This document shows positions 5,049 to 6,872 of a stretch of 6,872 bases of DNA, piece after piece. Position numbers and translations under genes: made by a program. Position 1 is the stretch's first letter; every line of letters starts with the position of its first letter. The notes under the pieces are model-generated. The model made no database searches. It had not been told where the DNA came from and saw only the letters and a list, made by a program, of their open reading frames with translations. Source of the DNA: an uncultured Lachnospiraceae bacterium (GTDB taxonomy: Bacteria > Bacillota > Clostridia > Lachnospirales > Lachnospiraceae); NCBI GenBank assembly GCA_902782655.1, contig CACZNY010000154.1, forward strand, positions 1-6,872. Direction: 5' to 3'.

Positions 5049-6872
5049 TAAGCATAAGCATTAACGGCGTCGAAATACAGACCGAAGAGGGAAAGACCAT
5101 ACTTGATATAGCCCGTGAAAACGGCATCTACATACCTACTCTCTGCTACATGGAGGGAGTCAGCGACATAGGCTCCTGCAGACTCTGCGCGGTGGAGTGC
5201 AGCGGCTTCAGAAACATGCTTCCTGCCTGCCGCACAAAGGCCAGACACGGCATGGAGATAGTCACGGAGTCGGAAAGGCTCACGGAGTACCGTCAGGAGA
5301 TGCTGAAGCTGCTCCTCAGCAATCACAATCTTGACTGCATGAGCTGCGCGGCCAATGCCTGCTGCGAGCTGCAGAATATGTGCAACAGATACGGAGTGGA
5401 GCATGCGGAGCACGAGGGCACAAGGAAAAGGATAGAGAAGAAGATACCGAAGCTCGATGACAATCCCTATATAAGCTATGATTCCAGCAAATGCATACAC
5501 TGTCAGCGCTGTATCAACGTCTGTCACAATATCGCCTGCAACGGCGCAATGAATAACGGACGTTCCGGAACCTATCATATAGTGGATGCGCCCTTCGGAA
5601 AGGACTTCAAGGAGACAGGCTGCGAAAGCTGCGGCAACTGCGCCAGCGTCTGTCCTACCGGCGCCCTTACCTTAAAGAGGGAAAAGGGATACTGGGACTG
5701 GGAGGTAAAGAAGATCCTTACGACCTGTCCTCATTGCGCAACGGGATGCCAGTTTTATCTCATAGTGCGGGATAATACGATACTGAATGTGGAGCCTGCC
5801 AACGGTCCTTCAAACCATCACAGGCTGTGCGTAAAGGGGCGCTCGGGCAGCTTTGATTTCATCCATTCAGAGGACCGTATCACTACTCCTCTAATAAAGA
5901 ACAGGGAAACGGGAGAATTCGAGAAGGCGACCTGGGAAGAGGCGATAGCCTATACGGCAAAGCGTTTCATGGAGATAAAGGAAAAATACGGCAGCGAATC
6001 CCTGGCCGGCTTTGCCTGCTCCAGATCTGCGAATGAGGATATCTACATGGTGCAGAAAATGGTGCGTACCTGCTTCGGGACGAATAATACCGATAACTGC
6101 GCAAGAGTCTGCCATTCCGCCACTGTGGCGGGCCTGGCAAAGACCCTGGGCTCCGGCGCCATGACCAATCCGATACACGACATAACCCACGATGTGGACT
6201 GTATACTGCTGATAGGCTCCAATCCGGAGGAGGCTCATCCCGTCGTCGGAATGCAGATAAGAAAGGCCGTAAAGAACGGCACGAGGCTTATAGTCGTAGA
6301 TCCCAGAGAGATAGGCCTTGCAAAGGAGGCTGATATACACTTAAAGCTGAGACCCGGTACGAATGTGGCCTTCGCAAACGGCATGATGCATGTCATGATA
6401 AAGGAAGACCTTATAGACCATGATTATATAAGAGATTATTCCGAGGGCTTCGAGGAGCTTAAAAAGCTGGTGGAGGATTATCCTCCCGAGAAGGTCGGAA
6501 AGATCTGCCACATAGATCCCAAGATGCTCATAGAGGCTGCGAGGATGTATGCAACGGCAAAGAAAGCACCTATTATTTATTGCCTCGGCGTTACCGAGCA
6601 TTCCTCGGGCACTGAGGGTGTCATGTGCATGTCTGATATGGCTGTGCTCTGCGGCAAGATAGGAAAGAGCGGCTGCGGAGTGAATCCCTTAAGAGGACAG
6701 AATAACGTGCAGGGCGCCTGCGATATGGGCGCTCAGCCTACTGATTATCCCGGGTATCAGAAGGTCGATAATGATGAGGTCAGGGAGAAGTTTGAGAAGG
6801 CGTGGGGAGTGAAGCTTAACCCGAAGCCCGGACTCAAGGCTACGGATGTATTCCCTGCAGCCATAGAGGGAA
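5045..6872 (+). CDS. fdhF: Formate dehydrogenase catalytic subunit with NuoG-like Fe-S N-terminus, Cys type (3' end outside window)
   Basis: This is the Mo/W-bis-pterin enzyme that interconverts formate and CO2, cytoplasmic with no twin-arginine signal. The frame is open to the window end: 609 residues are seen, and by comparison with relatives of about 900 residues roughly the last 300 are missing. In order: a [2Fe-2S] ferredoxin domain (Cys34, 45, 48, 62); a NuoG-type His-ligated [4Fe-4S] site (His94, Cys98, 101, 107); two ferredoxin-type [4Fe-4S] motifs (Cys150, 153, 156, 160 and Cys193, 196, 199, 203); then the molybdopterin domain with its own [4Fe-4S] site (Cys228, 231, 235, 262) and the following Lys264. 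The metal ligand is Cys356 with His357 (ARVCHSATVAG), encoded by TGC at 6110-6112, so this is not a selenoprotein. RGQNNVQGACDMGAQ (550-564) is the typical FdhF signature; Arg550 probably corresponds to the active-site Arg333 of E. coli FdhF. The layout resembles the NAD(P)-linked Clostridia/Moorella type rather than E. coli FDH-H. Confidence 0.94.
   Translation, partial: MISISINGVEIQTEEGKTILDIARENGIYIPTLCYMEGVSDIGSCRLCAVECSGFRNMLPACRTKARHGMEIVTESERLTEYRQEMLKLLLSNHNLDCMSCAANACCELQNMCNRYGVEHAEHEGTRKRIEKKIPKLDDNPYISYDSSKCIHCQRCINVCHNIACNGAMNNGRSGTYHIVDAPFGKDFKETGCESCGNCASVCPTGALTLKREKGYWDWEVKKILTTCPHCATGCQFYLIVRDNTILNVEPANGPSNHHRLCVKGRSGSFDFIHSEDRITTPLIKNRETGEFEKATWEEAIAYTAKRFMEIKEKYGSESLAGFACSRSANEDIYMVQKMVRTCFGTNNTDNCARVCHSATVAGLAKTLGSGAMTNPIHDITHDVDCILLIGSNPEEAHPVVGMQIRKAVKNGTRLIVVDPREIGLAKEADIHLKLRPGTNVAFANGMMHVMIKEDLIDHDYIRDYSEGFEELKKLVEDYPPEKVGKICHIDPKMLIEAARMYATAKKAPIIYCLGVTEHSSGTEGVMCMSDMAVLCGKIGKSGCGVNPLRGQNNVQGACDMGAQPTDYPGYQKVDNDEVREKFEKAWGVKLNPKPGLKATDVFPAAIEG

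Noticed and set aside
6110..6112. Selenocysteine codon in the formate dehydrogenase active site
   Set aside because: The codon at the metal-ligand position is TGC (Cys), and no in-frame TGA occurs in the visible part of the gene.
5009..6601. Three open frames on the - strand (5009-5578, 5891-6340, 6341-6601) opposite fdhF
   Set aside because: All are antisense to fdhF with its complete cysteine ligand sets; none resembles a known family.

Overview
All supported genes in this window lie on the + strand. Protein similarity and gene order point to a Gram-positive anaerobe of the Clostridia, probably Lachnospiraceae-like. The evidence is an Asp23/Gls24-family gene directly before nusB and xseA (compare yqhY-nusB-...-xseA of Bacillus subtilis), strong GGAGG-type ribosome binding sites, frequent ATA and AGG/AGA codons, and a cytoplasmic multi-cluster formate dehydrogenase. 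The family-level placement is inference.

Layout: (1) 1-752 is the 3' part of prfC (peptide chain release factor 3). It ends in an intrinsic terminator whose 14-bp perfect stem contains the stop codon. (2) 774-953 is a short non-coding stretch with an extended -10 promoter candidate. (3) 954-3169 is a housekeeping operon: an Asp23/Gls24-family protein, nusB (4-nt overlap) and xseA. A 108-nt spacer before xseA can fold into a branched RNA structure and ends in a perfect 8-bp inverted repeat touching the xseA ribosome binding site. No xseB follows xseA. (4) 3216-6872 is a formate dehydrogenase locus that starts only 46 nt after xseA, with no visible terminator or promoter between them. It encodes a 610-residue flavoprotein that fuses the Fe-S C-terminal domain of NuoF to a GltD-like FAD/NAD(P)H oxidoreductase. 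This is followed, with a 4-nt ATGA overlap, by a NuoG-headed molybdenum/tungsten formate dehydrogenase catalytic subunit that runs off the window end.

How the genes work together: the first block serves translation termination, transcription antitermination and DNA repair. In the last block, the catalytic subunit should oxidise formate (or reduce CO2) at a bis-pterin Mo/W site with Cys356 as metal ligand. Electrons would pass along a chain of one [2Fe-2S] and several [4Fe-4S] clusters to the fused partner, whose FAD and pyridine-nucleotide sites would exchange them with NADP(H) or NAD(H). The partner has no NuoF FMN/NADH domain, so the GltD-like half probably replaces it. This module is the most interesting part of the window. 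I see no mobile element, CRISPR array, tRNA or rRNA.
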